A stretch of 36,646 nucleotides of DNA from Clostridiales bacterium (GCA_012735575.1 JAAYGY010000008.1:1-36646), one strand, 5' to 3'. Shown: positions 1 through 8,843, counted from the first letter of the stretch. Notes: generated by a model not told the origin, from the sequence alone. Numbers and translations are program-made.

Positions 1-64
1 AGGATACTTAATTTTATATAGAAAGAGGTCAAGTATTTATAGTATGTAGCTGAGGAGGGCTGTC

Positions 65-1408
65 ATGAAGATCATAAAAGCACAAAAAGGGATGGCATTA
101 GGGACAGTCCTCATTGTAGTTTCCATTTTAACTCTACTAGGAATTACCATTTGGCACTATGGTAGTAGGGATGCTATGGGAACTGAGAGGGCTGTTAAGA
201 GAATGCAGGCCTATTATTTAGCTAAATCGGGAGCGAAAGCTGTTGCACAATATATCATTAAAAATCCCGATAATATTGATATGCCTTCATACGTAGAATC
301 ATTAGTAGAAGCACCTGAGTCTATACCTGAAAAACTAGATGAAGACATTCCTGGCAATTTTAAAGTTAAAGTATCAAAAGAGGGTGAAAATATAATTATC
401 ACTTCTTCTGGAACCGTTGATAATATAGAAGAAACAGTTCAGCTAAGATTAAAACAGCAAAAAAATATACCAGATATAGACTCAGCCTTGTTTACAAATG
501 CCAATATAAATATGGGGGAAAAAGGGAGTGCAAAAATAATAGGTGATGTTATAACAAATGCAGAACAACCTGGAAGTATATACTTTCCATGGAGTGCATA
601 TATAAATGGGAACTTAACTATTGGACCTAATGGAGATATTGATAAGGTGATAACAGGAGCTAGATCAGATCCAAAAGAGAATGTACAAGGAGAAATACTC
701 AAGCAAAAGAGTAAGAGAATTTATAAATTGCCTTATTTCCCTGAATTCCCTTCAAACCTACCTGAAAAAGGTTCCTTTGAAGCAGGCTGGAATCCTTCAC
801 CACCCCACCACATCAATGAGAATGGCAGATATACTGATATGATTATCCGTAGTGAATTAATAGTCCACATTGGACAAAAGGATAGAATTATAGTTACAGA
901 CAATCTGACTGTTGAAGGTGATGGTAAAATTACTTTAAAAAAAACAGGAAAGGGGACGCTTTTATTATATGTTAAGAATAATTTTTCTATATTAGATGGT
1001 GGTAGAGTTAACAATGGAGGTCAGCCCAAGGATATTATTCTTTATTATAAGGGTAATGAAACCATAAATCTGGGAGGCGATACAAAATTTGTTGGCTGTG
1101 CCCATCTAGAAAATGCAGATCTAATAATATCAAATAGCGGAGGTATTATTGGACACATCATAACTGGAGGCAATTATGTAGAAATATCTGGAGCAGCCAG
1201 TGTGCACGTGAAAGTTATCTATGCTCCTAATGCTCATGTTAGAATGATAGAAAGCGGCAGTTTAACTGGTGCTTTGATATGCAATTCTTTTGAAGCAGGA
1301 GGTAATAGTACTTTAACCTTTGATAATTCCAATATGGATACTTTTGCAGACATTATTGAAAAGGAAATTGATGGTGGTGTTACATATGAAGAAGGGCTTT
1401 GGCAATAA
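65..1408 (+). CDS. PilX-like pilus assembly protein with long C-terminal beta-rich domain
   Basis: 447 aa. The start follows a strong GAGGAGGG ribosome site. Residues about 10-30 form one hydrophobic helix (MALGTVLIVVSILTLLG), followed by the amphipathic AYYLAKSGAKA segment typical of PilX-type minor pilins, whose helix carries a Tyr-x-A-x-SG motif. From about residue 145 to 430 the chain is Gly/Asn/Ile rich with repeating short strands (GSAKIIGDVI, INGNLTIGPNG, GGRVNNGG), which suggests a solenoid or beta-helix like the polymer-forming (DUF7305-type) domains seen on large Firmicute pilus proteins. It starts the pilus cluster and its last codons overlap the next prepilin. Inference: a large tip or surface-exposed minor pilin. 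The family is recognised from the N-terminus; the role of the C-terminal domain is unknown. Confidence 0.75.
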   Translation: MKIIKAQKGMALGTVLIVVSILTLLGITIWHYGSRDAMGTERAVKRMQAYYLAKSGAKAVAQYIIKNPDNIDMPSYVESLVEAPESIPEKLDEDIPGNFKVKVSKEGENIIITSSGTVDNIEETVQLRLKQQKNIPDIDSALFTNANINMGEKGSAKIIGDVITNAEQPGSIYFPWSAYINGNLTIGPNGDIDKVITGARSDPKENVQGEILKQKSKRIYKLPYFPEFPSNLPEKGSFEAGWNPSPPHHINENGRYTDMIIRSELIVHIGQKDRIIVTDNLTVEGDGKITLKKTGKGTLLLYVKNNFSILDGGRVNNGGQPKDIILYYKGNETINLGGDTKFVGCAHLENADLIISNSGGIIGHIITGGNYVEISGAASVHVKVIYAPNAHVRMIESGSLTGALICNSFEAGGNSTLTFDNSNMDTFADIIEKEIDGGVTYEEGLWQ

Positions 1409-1727
1409 AACAAGGAATAAGGGATTTACACTAGTTGAGGTGCTAATTTCTCTTGCAATATTATTTATAATTGGTTCTGCATTATTAGCCTTGTTTGCAA
1501 ATAGCTATAGAGATATAGAAATAGCAGGTAAAAAAAACCAGGAGCTATATAGAATTCAGGGAAAATTAGAGCAGAACAATTTTTCTGATATAACTTCCAG
1601 AGAAAAGGATCTAATTATTACCTTTCCGGGCGTAGGAGTGCCCGTTAAAGTGTTAGGAAGAATTCAAACTGAAAATATGAAAGTACAGGAAAAAGAATTG
1701 TCTGTCTCAGTATTTATACCTGATTAA
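1386..1727 (+). CDS. Type IV prepilin-like protein (minor pilin)
   Basis: 113 aa with a short basic leader and the prepilin peptidase site NKG|FTLVEVLISLAIL: Gly at -1, Phe at +1, Glu at +5. A single hydrophobic N-terminal helix serves both as membrane anchor and as assembly spine. The remainder is a small soluble head of about 70 residues. I take ATG at 1386, just before the leader, although the reading frame is open further upstream; this start lies inside the end of the preceding gene, so the two are probably translationally coupled. It is presumably cleaved and N-methylated by the PilD encoded at 3697. The identity as a prepilin is secure; which minor-pilin class it belongs to is not. Confidence 0.85.
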   Translation: MKKGFGNKTRNKGFTLVEVLISLAILFIIGSALLALFANSYRDIEIAGKKNQELYRIQGKLEQNNFSDITSREKDLIITFPGVGVPVKVLGRIQTENMKVQEKELSVSVFIPD

Positions 1728-1789
1728 GATATTAAGCTATAAAAGTATTTTAAGTGATATTTAATAACGTTTGGTGGAGATCATATACT

Positions 1790-2332
1790 ATGCAATTTTC
1801 AATCTGTAGACTCAAAAAGGAAAGAAATTTAGGAACCAAAGGATTAACCTTAGTTGAAACTGTTATGGCTTTGGCTCTGCTGGGGATAGTTTTGGTTTCT
1901 GTTTTTACTTTTTATTTTTTTGCTACAAACACATATACAGTTGCTCAGAAAAAGTCTAATGTTCAGCATGATGTTCTATTCGCTGCAGAATTTGTATCTA
2001 ATGAGCTAAGAACTGCAATGGCTATTGATCTATCTATGTATGAGAAAATTAATCAGGGTAATGAGGCCTATAATTGCAGTATTGGCTTAAAAGATGGATA
2101 CATTGAATATCATTACAAGGGCAAAAGTAAGCCTTTAACCAATTCCAATATAATAGAATTTAATTTAGCTTTGAATAAGGACTCCAATCTTTTGGAGTTT
2201 AATATTATTGGGGAGGAAGATGGAAAACAGTATAGTATTTATTCCAGTATCACACTTCTTAACCTAGAAGAGATTCCTACACAATCCAGTTCTGGAATTT
2301 GGGTCCATTATTATAATCCATCTTCAGAATAG
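1790..2332 (+). CDS. Type IV prepilin-like protein (PilW/PilJ-type minor pilin)
   Basis: 180 aa. The leader of about 18 residues ends in TKG|LTLVETVMALALLG, a class III signal with Glu at +5, followed by a hydrophobic helix and a soluble beta-rich domain. The ATG at 1790 is preferred because GGTGGAG lies upstream and the leader then has normal length; an in-frame ATG at 1754 would add an atypical hydrophobic extension. Downstream lies 150 bp containing a promoter for pilC, so this gene ends the first pilin sub-operon. Inference: the second of two small minor pilins that partner the large PilX-like protein at the pilus tip. Confidence 0.83.
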   Translation: MQFSICRLKKERNLGTKGLTLVETVMALALLGIVLVSVFTFYFFATNTYTVAQKKSNVQHDVLFAAEFVSNELRTAMAIDLSMYEKINQGNEAYNCSIGLKDGYIEYHYKGKSKPLTNSNIIEFNLALNKDSNLLEFNIIGEEDGKQYSIYSSITLLNLEEIPTQSSSGIWVHYYNPSSE

Positions 2333-2378
2333 ACATTATCTATCTTATACCAAAAGTGTTGATTTTTTATATTTTATG

Positions 2379-2407
2379 TTGAAATTAGACATTATTTCCT
2401 ATATAAT
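2379..2407 (+). promoter_or_regulatory. Sigma-A promoter for pilC
   Basis: TTGAAA (2379-2384) and TATAAT (2402-2407) are separated by exactly 17 bp in the intergenic gap after the third pilin gene. It would drive pilC, pilD and the second minor-pilin set independently of the first three genes. Confidence 0.7.
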
Positions 2408-2482
2408 GTAAGGTAATATTTATAATATTATAGCACCATTTGCTTTGATATTAGTTTTTGATATTAGGGGGAGTGGTGTAAA

Positions 2483-3682
2483 ATATTCAGGATTAAATAT
2501 AAAGCTATAGATATGGATGGACAAGAAGTCCAAGGGTTTGTTGAGGCTAGTGACAAGGAAGAAGCTATAGCACAACTTAGACAAATACAGTTGTTGCCTA
2601 TAAGTATAAAGAAATATAGGGATATTAATATATCACATGTATTTACAAAGATCACTTCTAAGGATTTATCTATTTTTTGTAAACAATATGCTTCAATGCT
2701 GAAAGCTGGAGTTCCTTCTGTTCAGGGCTTGGATATGATAATTAATCAAACTAGTAATCCTCTATTAAAAAATTTACTGCAAAAGGTTTGTTCTTTGGTT
2801 CAGGAGGGACATTACTTATCCCAGGCTATGCTCAGACAAGAGGGCCATTTTCCTTTAATACTTATCAGGACCATTGAAGCTGGTGAGTGGAGTGGTACCT
2901 TAGATACATCATTTGATAGAATGGCAGAATATTTTGAAAAGCAATATAAAATTAAGAAGAAGATTAGTAAAGCTTTAGCATATCCCATTTTTCTATCTTT
3001 AACATCAATATTGATTGTTTATTTTCTGATGCGCGTGGTAGTGCCACAGTTTATAACACTTTTTGAAAATGCACAGATAGAATTACCCAAATGTACGCAA
3101 ATACTTTTAGGAATAAAATTTTTCTTTGAAAATAATTCAATTTATCTTATTTTATCACTACTTATTATATTTTTACTAAGTAGGCTAGCCTTATGCTATG
3201 AGAAAAGCCGAAATTTTTTACATAGCTTGATATTAAATACACCATATTTTGGTAGTTTAATTAAGAAAGTTGTGTCTGCTCGTTTTAATCGTACAGTAGC
3301 AATGCTCATATCGTCTGGCGTATCTATTACACACACTTTAGTCATATCATCCAAAGTGACCAGGAACGAGTTTATTAGCAAAAAACTAGCTAATACAATT
3401 AATATGGTACAACAGGGGCAAGGTATAGCTAAGGCTTTAGACTCACTTAGTATTTTTTCATCAGAAATAATAAATTTTATAGCTATAGGTGAAGAAAGCG
3501 GGCAAATTGAAGAAATGATGAATAAAGTAGCAGACATATGCGAAATAGAAGCTGAAACAGCCATAGATAGTTTCATCGCTTTGCTAGAACCTTTGTCTGT
3601 CCTGTTTCTAGGGGGTATAATAGCATTTATTGTTATATCAGTAGCTTTGCCTATGTTTGAAATGTATGTATTTATAGGCTGA
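2483..3682 (+). CDS. pilC: Type IV pilus inner-membrane platform protein PilC (GspF family), non-canonical start
   Basis: About 399 aa if read from 2483. This is the polytopic platform protein that couples the PilB/PilT ATPases to pilin insertion or extraction. Two GspF domains are visible: one from about residue 70 (FCKQYASMLKAGVPSVQGL) and a second from about 275 (FNRTVAMLISSGVSITHTL), each with the conserved E-x-G motif (EAGEWSG, GEESGQI), plus three hydrophobic segments near residues 175, 230 and 380. The conserved N-terminal stretch FRIKYKAIDMDGQEVQG is in frame, but its first codon is ATA; no ATG, GTG or TTG precedes it before an in-frame TAG at 2465. An AGGGGGAG site sits 9 bp before that ATA. 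The first ordinary start is ATG 2513, which would cut ten conserved residues and has no good ribosome site. Confidence 0.88.
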   Translation: MFRIKYKAIDMDGQEVQGFVEASDKEEAIAQLRQIQLLPISIKKYRDINISHVFTKITSKDLSIFCKQYASMLKAGVPSVQGLDMIINQTSNPLLKNLLQKVCSLVQEGHYLSQAMLRQEGHFPLILIRTIEAGEWSGTLDTSFDRMAEYFEKQYKIKKKISKALAYPIFLSLTSILIVYFLMRVVVPQFITLFENAQIELPKCTQILLGIKFFFENNSIYLILSLLIIFLLSRLALCYEKSRNFLHSLILNTPYFGSLIKKVVSARFNRTVAMLISSGVSITHTLVISSKVTRNEFISKKLANTINMVQQGQGIAKALDSLSIFSSEIINFIAIGEESGQIEEMMNKVADICEIEAETAIDSFIALLEPLSVLFLGGIIAFIVISVALPMFEMYVFIG

Positions 3683-3696
3683 AGGGAGACATAACC

Positions 3697-4458
3697 ATGG
3701 TTATAGTATTAATTTTTATATTCTCAATTTTAGTAGCAAGTTTTTATAATGTATGTATTCATCGAATGATCATCAATCAATCCGTTGTTTTTCCTTCCTC
3801 CTATTGCCCTAGCTGTCATCATCCTTTAAAACCTTTGGACTTAATACCAATATTTAGTTATATTTTTCTATTGGGTAGATGCAGGTATTGTAAAGGTAGA
3901 ATTTCTCTTAGATATTTTATGGTCGAGATAATAACGCCTATATTAGCAATTTTTTTGTATGGTATATATGGTGTTTCTTGGCAATTCATTGGTTATTTTG
4001 TATTAGCTAGTCTTCTAATAATTACTTCTTTTATTGATATAGAACAACAGATTATACCAAATAAGATAATTGGGTATGGTTTAATACTTGGCATCCTATT
4101 TAGTCTAACTGGTATAACAGTTGGGCTGTTTGATGCTGTTTTAGGCTTCTTAGTTGGTGCAGGAAGCTTATTTCTTATTGCTCTGATCTCATTACAGATT
4201 TTAGGGAAAGAAGGTATGGGGGGAGGTGATATTAAGCTACTAGGTGTTATTGGACTGTTTTTGGGATGGAAAATGACCCTACTTACACTTTTACTATCTA
4301 TATACATAGGAGGTATTTTTTCCATCTTGGTATTATTGTTTAAAATAAAAAAAAGAGGAGATTATATACCTTTTGGACCTTTCATTTCACTGGCAAGTAT
4401 AATTACAATTCTATGGGGAAAAGACATTGTAGCCTGGTACATAACTAGTTTTCTATAG
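3697..4458 (+). CDS. pilD: Prepilin peptidase / N-methyltransferase (type IV leader peptidase)
   Basis: 253 aa polytopic membrane protein, family A24 aspartic protease. Near the N-terminus two Cys pairs (CPSCHHPLKPLD ... CRYCKGRIS) form the zinc-binding cytosolic loop. The catalytic aspartates are in SFIDIEQQIIPN and in GMGGGDIKLLG, the second being the hallmark GxGD motif. It removes the basic leader from the prepilins of this cluster at G|F, G|L, G|V and G|I sites and methylates the new N-terminus. The start follows GAAGGGAG and lies 14 bp after pilC, so the two genes are co-transcribed. The size is normal for the full bifunctional enzyme. Function is very likely. Confidence 0.95.
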   Translation: MVIVLIFIFSILVASFYNVCIHRMIINQSVVFPSSYCPSCHHPLKPLDLIPIFSYIFLLGRCRYCKGRISLRYFMVEIITPILAIFLYGIYGVSWQFIGYFVLASLLIITSFIDIEQQIIPNKIIGYGLILGILFSLTGITVGLFDAVLGFLVGAGSLFLIALISLQILGKEGMGGGDIKLLGVIGLFLGWKMTLLTLLLSIYIGGIFSILVLLFKIKKRGDYIPFGPFISLASIITILWGKDIVAWYITSFL

Positions 4459-4470
4459 TGGTGAGATATT

Positions 4471-4926
4471 ATGAGTAAAGAAAAAGGATTTACCCTAGTT
4501 GAGTTAATTTGTACTATTGCCATAATAGGTATTTTATTAACTATTGCTATTCCAAACATTATAGATGCTGTAGATAAATGGGTTTTGGAAACCACCGCCA
4601 GAGAAATTGTAGAAGATATTCGATGGACACAGTATTTAGCTATAACAAAAGGAATAACCCATAACTTCGATCTTAATATTTCAGATAGAACTTATAGAAT
4701 AAGAAGTGCGGCAGTTTTTGAACCAACTATAAAGACTGTAAAATTTAACGCTGCTATTTCAAATATAAGTAGTACTTTTAAAAACCACGGATCATACAAA
4801 AGACTTTCTTTTGCAACCACAGGTAATCCATCGCAAACTGGTAGTATTATATTAAAAACAAAAAAGGATAGAGAGTTAACCATAACAGTAGCCGTTGGAA
4901 CAGGAAGGGTGACAATTAAGCCTTGA
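4471..4926 (+). CDS. GspH/FimT-type minor prepilin
   Basis: 151 aa. A very short leader (MSKEKG) is followed by the cleavage site G|FTLVELICTIAIIGILLTIAIPN, then by AREIVEDIRWTQYLAITKG, which matches the conserved second part of the GspH/FimT N-terminal helix. The C-terminal half is predicted beta-rich (SIILKTKKDRELTITVAVGTGRVTI), like the GspH fold. It lies 12 bp after pilD and its stop overlaps the TTG start of the next prepilin. In known systems FimT/GspH initiates the tip complex and can bind DNA; no such role can be read from the sequence here. Confidence 0.85.
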   Translation: MSKEKGFTLVELICTIAIIGILLTIAIPNIIDAVDKWVLETTAREIVEDIRWTQYLAITKGITHNFDLNISDRTYRIRSAAVFEPTIKTVKFNAAISNISSTFKNHGSYKRLSFATTGNPSQTGSIILKTKKDRELTITVAVGTGRVTIKP

Positions 4927-5654
4927 AGGAAAACAAAGGTGTATCATTGGTTGAGATACTTGTCTCAATTTTTATATTGGCTATCATTATAGGCCCTTTT
5001 GCAGGAATATTTGTTCAATCTACATCGGTCCGAGATTCTACATCTTTTCAGCTTAAAGCAATATATACAGTACGCAATGAAATGGAGGTCTTAATGTCTA
5101 AAGAGGTCACAGAGGCATATGCAAGTAAAGGAATTAGAAAGGTAAATGATTATTATATCCGGACGTCAATAGAACCTTACTCTGTAGGATATGGTTCTAA
5201 TTGCTTTTACTTTGTTATCAGAAAAACAGATAATTTAAATGAAGAAATTTTGATTTTTACTCCAGATGAACATAGATCTTTTTTGTTGGAAAATGATGGA
5301 GGTATTATAAATTTAGAAGTTGATACTATATATAATTCTTATTACTTATCTTTTGGTGATCAAACTATATCAGGCAATCTTTTTTCTTCTGGTAAAAGCA
5401 TTATTTATATCAATCTAATTGAAAAACAGTCTAGCCATAAAATTAATTTTCATATAACCGGAGATGCACACACGACAGTATATCCAGGAGATGATTCTAA
5501 CTGGGCTTTATCAACTGCGAACTCTTTTACAGTTGTTGACAAATGTTATTACAGGGATTATTCAATTTTTACCGCTAGGATAGAGGCATTTGAGGATGAA
5601 GATCTAAAGTGCCCAATATTTGAAATTCAGAACATAATTAAATTAAAAAATTAA
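4923..5654 (+). CDS. Type IV minor prepilin (PilV/GspI-like)
   Basis: 243 aa starting at TTG, which overlaps the stop of the preceding gene by 4 bp (translational coupling). The leader MKENKG is cut before VSLVEILVSIFILAIIIGPFAGIF: Gly -1, Val +1, Glu +5. The long soluble head contains several aromatic strands and the sequence DAHTTVYPGDDSNW. The gene order FimT, this protein, a PilW-like protein and a PilX-like protein mirrors the four-subunit minor-pilin priming complexes of other type IV pili, and on that order it would occupy the PilV (GspI) place. That assignment is by position and size, not by a diagnostic motif. Confidence 0.8.
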   Translation: MKENKGVSLVEILVSIFILAIIIGPFAGIFVQSTSVRDSTSFQLKAIYTVRNEMEVLMSKEVTEAYASKGIRKVNDYYIRTSIEPYSVGYGSNCFYFVIRKTDNLNEEILIFTPDEHRSFLLENDGGIINLEVDTIYNSYYLSFGDQTISGNLFSSGKSIIYINLIEKQSSHKINFHITGDAHTTVYPGDDSNWALSTANSFTVVDKCYYRDYSIFTARIEAFEDEDLKCPIFEIQNIIKLKN

Positions 5655-5699
5655 GAAGATATGGGATAATAATACCTATTCACGGAAGGATGATATAGT

Positions 5700-6167
5700 T
5701 TGAAAGTAAACATCGTATATAAATGTAATAAGTTACTTCTACTTAATAGATCCCTAAAATCAAATAAAGGTATTACTTTAGCGGAACTTATTATTTTTAC
5801 TTGTCTCATTTTTGTCATACTTACTTTGGCCTATTCTATCTACTTGTTCGGAATTCAAGGATATATAAATAATGTTTCTTCTATAGAAAATCAGTCTAAT
5901 TTACGAATAGCCATGGAACATATAACCTATCATATACGAAGATCTAAAAAAGTAAGTGTGAGGGAACATAGTTTACTAATAGGTGATGAAAGTTATAGTT
6001 TATCAAATAATATATTGATGAACAAGAATAATCAACTAGCCATGGGTATATCAGAGTTCTTCTATGATAAGGTTAGCCCTTCATTAATATATGTTAGGAT
6101 TTCAAGCATTCCCGATGAAAAGCAACAAAAATTTTCACTAGAAGCTTATTTTTATATAAAGAACTGA
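5700..6167 (+). CDS. Type IV minor prepilin (PilW/GspJ-like)
   Basis: 155 aa from a TTG start behind GGAAGGA. The leader is unusually long (about 24 residues, basic) and ends SNKG|ITLAELIIFTCLIFVIL, with Glu at +5. The motif NQSNLRIAMEHITYHIRRSKKV after the anchor is characteristic of PilW/GspJ-type pilins, which often carry an (L/M)R-x-A-(M/L)-(E/D)-x-(I/L) helix. It sits 45 bp after the previous pilin and 62 bp before the PilX-like gene. It is probably the third subunit of the minor-pilin priming complex. Confidence 0.8.
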   Translation: MKVNIVYKCNKLLLLNRSLKSNKGITLAELIIFTCLIFVILTLAYSIYLFGIQGYINNVSSIENQSNLRIAMEHITYHIRRSKKVSVREHSLLIGDESYSLSNNILMNKNNQLAMGISEFFYDKVSPSLIYVRISSIPDEKQQKFSLEAYFYIKN

Positions 6168-6229
6168 TTATCAATTTTCAATTAATGCTGATATTACACT
6201 GAAGTTATAGATAACAAGGAGAAGGTTTT

Positions 6230-6736
6230 ATGTGGATAGGATCAAAAGGTTCTGCTATTATTATAGTTCTCTTAGTACTACTAGTTTTATGTGTATTAGG
6301 TATAACTTTACTAAGCATGGATCAGGTCCATTTAAAAATACTGGCTTCAGATAAGTTACATCAAGCAGCTTATTATTTTGCAGAAGCAGGACTAACACAG
6401 CAAATGGAAGTGTTTCGCAATAATATGGAAAGCTTATATAAAGACCCCAAAGTCAAAAGCAGACAATCATTTCTTGCTAATTTATTGGCAACTCCAATAA
6501 AACCTCCTGAATTTAATGATTATCTAAACCATAAGGTGAAAATCAATATAACCAGTAAAATAAATAGCAATGTTTTGGGTAAAGATGAATTAATATTAGT
6601 ATCTACCTGTAGTATTGGTAACATAAAGCGATCAATCAAGGCAGTCATACATGTTCAATGGAGAGATCCTAATGATCCAGATTTCAAACTAGATCATTCT
6701 TGTTTTTATATAACAGAATGGGTTGAAGTTAGATAA
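6230..6736 (+). CDS. PilX/GspK-like minor pilus protein
   Basis: 168 aa. An N-terminal hydrophobic helix (SAIIIVLLVLLVLCVLGITLLSM) is followed by HQAAYYFAEAGLTQQMEVFRN, the alanine/tyrosine amphipathic helix typical of PilX N-terminal domains. There is no Glu at +5, as often seen in GspK/PilX subunits, which cap the tip. The start follows AAGGAGAAGG. It is the last pilin gene before the pilM-N-O assembly genes. It is the short counterpart of the 447-residue PilX-like protein at the left edge, so the cluster holds two different PilX-type tips. Confidence 0.78.
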   Translation: MWIGSKGSAIIIVLLVLLVLCVLGITLLSMDQVHLKILASDKLHQAAYYFAEAGLTQQMEVFRNNMESLYKDPKVKSRQSFLANLLATPIKPPEFNDYLNHKVKINITSKINSNVLGKDELILVSTCSIGNIKRSIKAVIHVQWRDPNDPDFKLDHSCFYITEWVEVR

Positions 6737-6755
6737 AAATATGGGGGTGGCTGAT

Positions 6756-7694
6756 ATGGTTTTAAAAACAAAAGTATCAATGGGATTAGATATTGATTCC
6801 AATGAGATTAGAATCATTAATGCGGATAGAAACTCCATTTGTAAAAGATGGGTTATAGAATCTATACCAGACAGCTCATCAATAAGAGGAAGAATTATAT
6901 CTGAAAATCTACTAGGACAATATATAAAAGAAATAATGAATCTACACAAGATTAGTGGGAAGAGATGTGCCTTATGCTTACCTGCACATCATGTAACAAC
7001 AAGAATGGTTACCCTTCCTAAGATGAGTAAAGAACTAATAAAAGGCAATATTTATTATGATATCAGAGAATATTTGCCTTTTGATATAGAAAACTATATG
7101 GTAGACTACAGGATTATAAATACATTAACAGTAAATGAAAGAGAGTATTGGAACATCTTAATTGTAGCTGTATTAAGAGAAACGGTTTTATCATATGTCA
7201 CTGTATTAAAAAAGGCTGGACTTAAGCCAATGTATTTAGATGTTCCTGTAAATTGTCTACAAAAACTACTTGTAAAATATTCCGATGGTGATAGACAAAA
7301 TTTTTTAAGAGAAGGGAACCTATGTTTAATTGATTTAGGTCTTTTTTATAATGAGATAATTATTCTACAAAAAGGTCTATATTTTGTAAACAAGATCATA
7401 ATAAATAACGATGATGAGATAGATTTACATCAAATGAAGACGGAGATTTTAGGAGTTATAAAATATTTCATAAGTCAAATATCTGAAGACAACAAATTGG
7501 ATCAGATTATTATATTTGGTAAAGAGAAAGTTAGTACAACTTTGCAAAAATTATTAATACAAGCTTGGAGTAATAACGTAAGTTTATGGACCGATTGGAT
7601 TAATTATAATTATTTGTTTTCTGATTATATGATCAGTGAAGAAGTAATGTCTCTGGGGAAAGCTATTGGTTCTACCATTAGGAGGATTTCATGA
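6756..7694 (+). CDS. pilM: Type IV pilus assembly protein PilM
   Basis: 312 aa, actin-like ATPase fold (FtsA/MreB superfamily). The N-terminal phosphate-1 loop VSMGLDIDSNEIRIINA and the segment MVTLPKMSKELIKGNIYYDIREYLPFD are typical of PilM. A second nucleotide-binding loop is near CLIDLGLFYNEIIIL. PilM is cytoplasmic and binds the N-terminal peptide of PilN, linking the platform to the motor. I choose ATG 6756 because GGGGGTGG lies just upstream; in-frame upstream codons overlap the preceding gene. The stop codon overlaps the start of pilN, so the two are coupled. Sequence conservation is modest but the context is decisive. Confidence 0.85.
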   Translation: MVLKTKVSMGLDIDSNEIRIINADRNSICKRWVIESIPDSSSIRGRIISENLLGQYIKEIMNLHKISGKRCALCLPAHHVTTRMVTLPKMSKELIKGNIYYDIREYLPFDIENYMVDYRIINTLTVNEREYWNILIVAVLRETVLSYVTVLKKAGLKPMYLDVPVNCLQKLLVKYSDGDRQNFLREGNLCLIDLGLFYNEIIILQKGLYFVNKIIINNDDEIDLHQMKTEILGVIKYFISQISEDNKLDQIIIFGKEKVSTTLQKLLIQAWSNNVSLWTDWINYNYLFSDYMISEEVMSLGKAIGSTIRRIS

Positions 7695-8272
7695 TGAAAT
7701 TAGATATAAACTTAATAACTCAGCCAAAGCTAAAAGAGATCCCAAAAATATTAATATTTTTCATTATAATAACTGTAATAATACTATTTTTTGTCTTTAT
7801 ATTACCTATCATATATAAAAATAGCCTTATAGTGGAGGCTGAAAAAATGAATCAGGAGATAGCTAGTATTAATAGAGTAAATTCTGAGTATATAAATTTA
7901 GAAAAGCAACTGACAAATTTATTAAAATGGAAAGAAATAAATAATGAGTTAGAGATTAGAAATAGAGATTTCTATAAAATTTTGGAGATAATTGATGATT
8001 CTATGTCTTCAGATATAGAGCTCACTCATATAAGTATTTCTGGAAATATTTTAAATCTACAAGGTTCAGCCCCTAACGATAAAATAATTGCAAAATGTAT
8101 TATAAGATTGCAAGAGAATCAAGAGATATTATCAGTCAACATTCAAGAAATCTATCTTAACAAAGATAGGTTAAATCGCAATTTCAATATAAGCTGCTTG
8201 ACTCGATTGACAGCTCCTAATATATATTATGATTCTATTGAGGAGGGAGATATTATTGAAGATTACAACTAG
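7691..8272 (+). CDS. pilN: Type IV pilus assembly protein PilN
   Basis: 192 or 193 aa (two adjacent ATG codons at 7691 and 7694; GGAGG at 7681 permits both). The N-terminus KLDINLITQP matches the conserved PilN peptide (consensus roughly xxINLLP) that docks into PilM. One transmembrane helix lies at residues about 20-42 (ILIFFIIITVIILFFVFIL), then a coiled-coil-like segment and a small ferredoxin-like extracytoplasmic domain. It overlaps pilM by 4 bp and the ribosome site of pilO lies inside its 3' end. PilN and PilO form the alignment complex of the pilus machine. Confidence 0.88.
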   Translation: MMKLDINLITQPKLKEIPKILIFFIIITVIILFFVFILPIIYKNSLIVEAEKMNQEIASINRVNSEYINLEKQLTNLLKWKEINNELEIRNRDFYKILEIIDDSMSSDIELTHISISGNILNLQGSAPNDKIIAKCIIRLQENQEILSVNIQEIYLNKDRLNRNFNISCLTRLTAPNIYYDSIEEGDIIEDYN

Positions 8273-8801
8273 AGAAAAGATACTTGTATCATTGACTCTA
8301 GCACTTATTTTTATAGTATTGTACTTTAATTTTTTCTACAAAAATATATTCTATGAGATAAATACTTTGAAAGATCAAATCAATAGAAATAAGAATGATT
8401 TTGAAGATATTGTTTATTCTCAGTCTCAAATAGAAAAACTAAAAAAGAATATATCAGACCTGCAAGATCAACCTGAACAAATCTTTCAAACTACAGATAT
8501 TGAAGAAGTAAATGCTCAGATAATTGTGTTTATAGAGGATTCAATCGATAGGCTGGGGTTGGGTACTAAAATAAAATTCCATGATTCAGAACAAACGGAT
8601 GAATATAATGTCATTACTATTACTCTTAATTTTGAAGCTGGCTATGATAATATCAAAAGAATAATTTCCAATATAGAAAAAGCACCTTGGCCACTTATTA
8701 TGGATCATATAAAAATAAATAGAAAGCAATCAGATTTTGGTAATTCGCCTTTTGACTGGGATGTTGAAGTAGTATTACATTTCTTAATCCATTCTTCATA
8801 G
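8256..8801 (+). CDS. pilO: Type IV pilus assembly protein PilO
   Basis: 181 aa from a TTG start placed 8 bp after GGAGGGAG; an upstream in-frame ATG at 8229 would swallow that ribosome site. Topology is that of PilO: a short cytoplasmic tail (MKITTREKIL), one transmembrane helix at about residues 10-28, a coiled-coil stretch (INTLKDQINRNKNDFEDI) and a C-terminal ferredoxin-like domain with a conserved aromatic end. It overlaps pilN by 17 bp. No pilP or pilQ follows, as expected for a monoderm without an outer-membrane secretin. It is the last pilus gene in the window. Confidence 0.82.
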   Translation: MKITTREKILVSLTLALIFIVLYFNFFYKNIFYEINTLKDQINRNKNDFEDIVYSQSQIEKLKKNISDLQDQPEQIFQTTDIEEVNAQIIVFIEDSIDRLGLGTKIKFHDSEQTDEYNVITITLNFEAGYDNIKRIISNIEKAPWPLIMDHIKINRKQSDFGNSPFDWDVEVVLHFLIHSS

Positions 8802-8843
8802 TTCTCATTTGTAGATTTGATACTATGATTTTTCGGGTTTAAA

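Noticed and set aside
1-64. Tail of a preceding gene at the left edge
   Set aside because: All three frames hit stops within this stretch and none shows recognisable protein sequence; only the ribosome site of the first pilus gene is clear.
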